Shown here piece after piece: positions 13,630-14,002 of a DNA stretch of 14,002 bases. The first letter of the stretch is position 1. Every line of letters begins with the position of its first letter. Location: assembly GCA_034003145.1 (NCBI GenBank), contig JAVEZE010000068.1, forward strand, positions 1 to 14,002. Direction: 5' to 3'. Below the pieces are notes generated by a model that worked only from the letters and a program-made list of their open reading frames with translations, had not been told where the DNA came from and searched no databases. The position numbers and the translations under genes are program-made. The stretch is from JACKPD01 sp034003145. GTDB taxonomy: Bacteria; Spirochaetota; Spirochaetia; CADAEX01.

Positions 13630-13658
13630 TTGACATAAAAATTAAAAAGATATATAGT
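13630..13658 (+). promoter_or_regulatory. Promoter of the GntR-family regulator gene
   Basis: A perfect TTGACA (13630-13635), a 17-base spacer and TATAGT (13653-13658, 5 of 6) make this the best sigma-70-type promoter in the window. Transcription would begin near 13665. The following stretch, GTTACATAGGTAGAC (13661-13675), has an imperfect GT...AC symmetry and might be a self-regulatory site, but this is weak. Confidence 0.6.
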
Positions 13659-13691
13659 TGGTTACATAGGTAGACAAGTAGAAGGGAGTTT

Positions 13692-14002
13692 ATGGTAGAA
13701 AGAGACAATCCTGTACCGCTTTACTTACAGGTTGCTAACTGGCTTGAAAGCATGCTGCAAAGCTCAGAATATGATATAGGCTCAAAACTTCCTTCTGAGG
13801 GAGAGCTTGCTGAAAAATTCCAGCTAAACAGAAATACCATAAGACATGCCATCTCAATAATGGTGCAGCAGGGGCTGCTTGAAAAACAGAAAGGAGTGGG
13901 GACTTTTGTAAGACGGAAAAAACCGCTTGCACCTGTAAGGCAGCTTGGAAAAATGACAAGCTTTGTAGATGATTTTGAGCTTGATGCCAGAAACGGCCTT
14001 GA
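13692..14002 (+). CDS. GntR-family transcriptional regulator (3' truncated by window edge)
   Basis: The frame is open from ATG 13692 to the window end, giving 103 residues. It begins MVERDNPVPLYLQVANWLES, then has the GntR winged-helix domain: IGSKLPSEGELAEKFQLNRN (29-48), TIRHAISIMVQQGLLEKQ (49-66) and the wing KGVGTFVRR (67-75). This N-terminal form, PVPLYLQV followed by an approach to a second domain near residue 84 (QLGKMTSFVDDFE), is typical of the HutC/PhnF subfamily with a UTRA ligand-binding domain, which would follow beyond the window. Such proteins are usually small-molecule-responsive repressors. GGGAG (13684-13688) precedes the ATG by only three bases. The effector and target genes are unknown. 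Confidence 0.88.
   Translation, partial: MVERDNPVPLYLQVANWLESMLQSSEYDIGSKLPSEGELAEKFQLNRNTIRHAISIMVQQGLLEKQKGVGTFVRRKKPLAPVRQLGKMTSFVDDFELDARNGL

Overview
This is an AT-rich bacterial chromosomal window of ordinary housekeeping and accessory genes, densely packed on both strands. It contains no phage, transposase, CRISPR array, rRNA or tRNA that I can recognise. The gene set (FeoA/FeoB ferrous iron uptake, a NimA-like flavoprotein, a UraA-type permease, a bacterial arginyl/leucyl-tRNA-protein transferase, a GGDEF-EAL protein) fits a free-living or host-associated, probably anaerobic or microaerobic bacterium. The transferase is commonest in diderm (Gram-negative type) lineages, so I lean to a diderm, but the phylum cannot be fixed from this sequence. 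Start codons include GTG and TTG.

Layout. 1-786 (-): 3'-truncated amidohydrolase-2 family metal hydrolase. 957-4989 (+): four closely spaced genes that look like one operon: a GGDEF-EAL protein with an intact EAL site and a degenerate GGDEF motif, a YjjG-like HAD nucleotidase, an MFS transporter and a NimA-like flavoprotein. 5134-5865 (-): DUF445 membrane protein whose 3' end is repeated outside the gene as a 34-bp tandem array. 6068-6994 (+): beta-hydroxyacid dehydrogenase with a strong terminator behind it. 7086-7267: repeat-rich, GC-rich intergenic patch. 7268-8524 (-): uracil/xanthine permease with a 5' leader carrying a terminator hairpin directly before the Shine-Dalgarno, the layout of an attenuator. 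8774-9472 (+): tRNA-protein transferase, convergent with and only 10 bases from feoB. 9483-12351 (-): feoAB operon; FeoA has an unusual Gly/Arg/His/Cys-rich C-terminal tail, and its promoter has an inverted repeat filling the -35/-10 spacer. 12576-13532 (+): ketopantoate reductase-family enzyme. 13692-end (+): start of a GntR-family regulator.

How the parts work together. FeoA and FeoB form an iron-uptake unit, probably under an iron-responsive repressor encoded elsewhere. The 957-4989 cluster combines c-di-GMP turnover, nucleotide clean-up, transport and a flavin oxidoreductase, with no single obvious pathway. The two NAD(P)-binding reductases at 6068 and 12576 belong to related families but stand apart. 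The GntR gene lies just beyond the ketopantoate reductase-like gene and may control genes outside the window.

I found no clear new multi-gene system. The best leads are regulatory or small-scale: the uraA-like leader, the feo operator, the FeoA tail, the tandemly duplicated gene end at 5036-5166, and the structured intergenic patch at 7110-7267.
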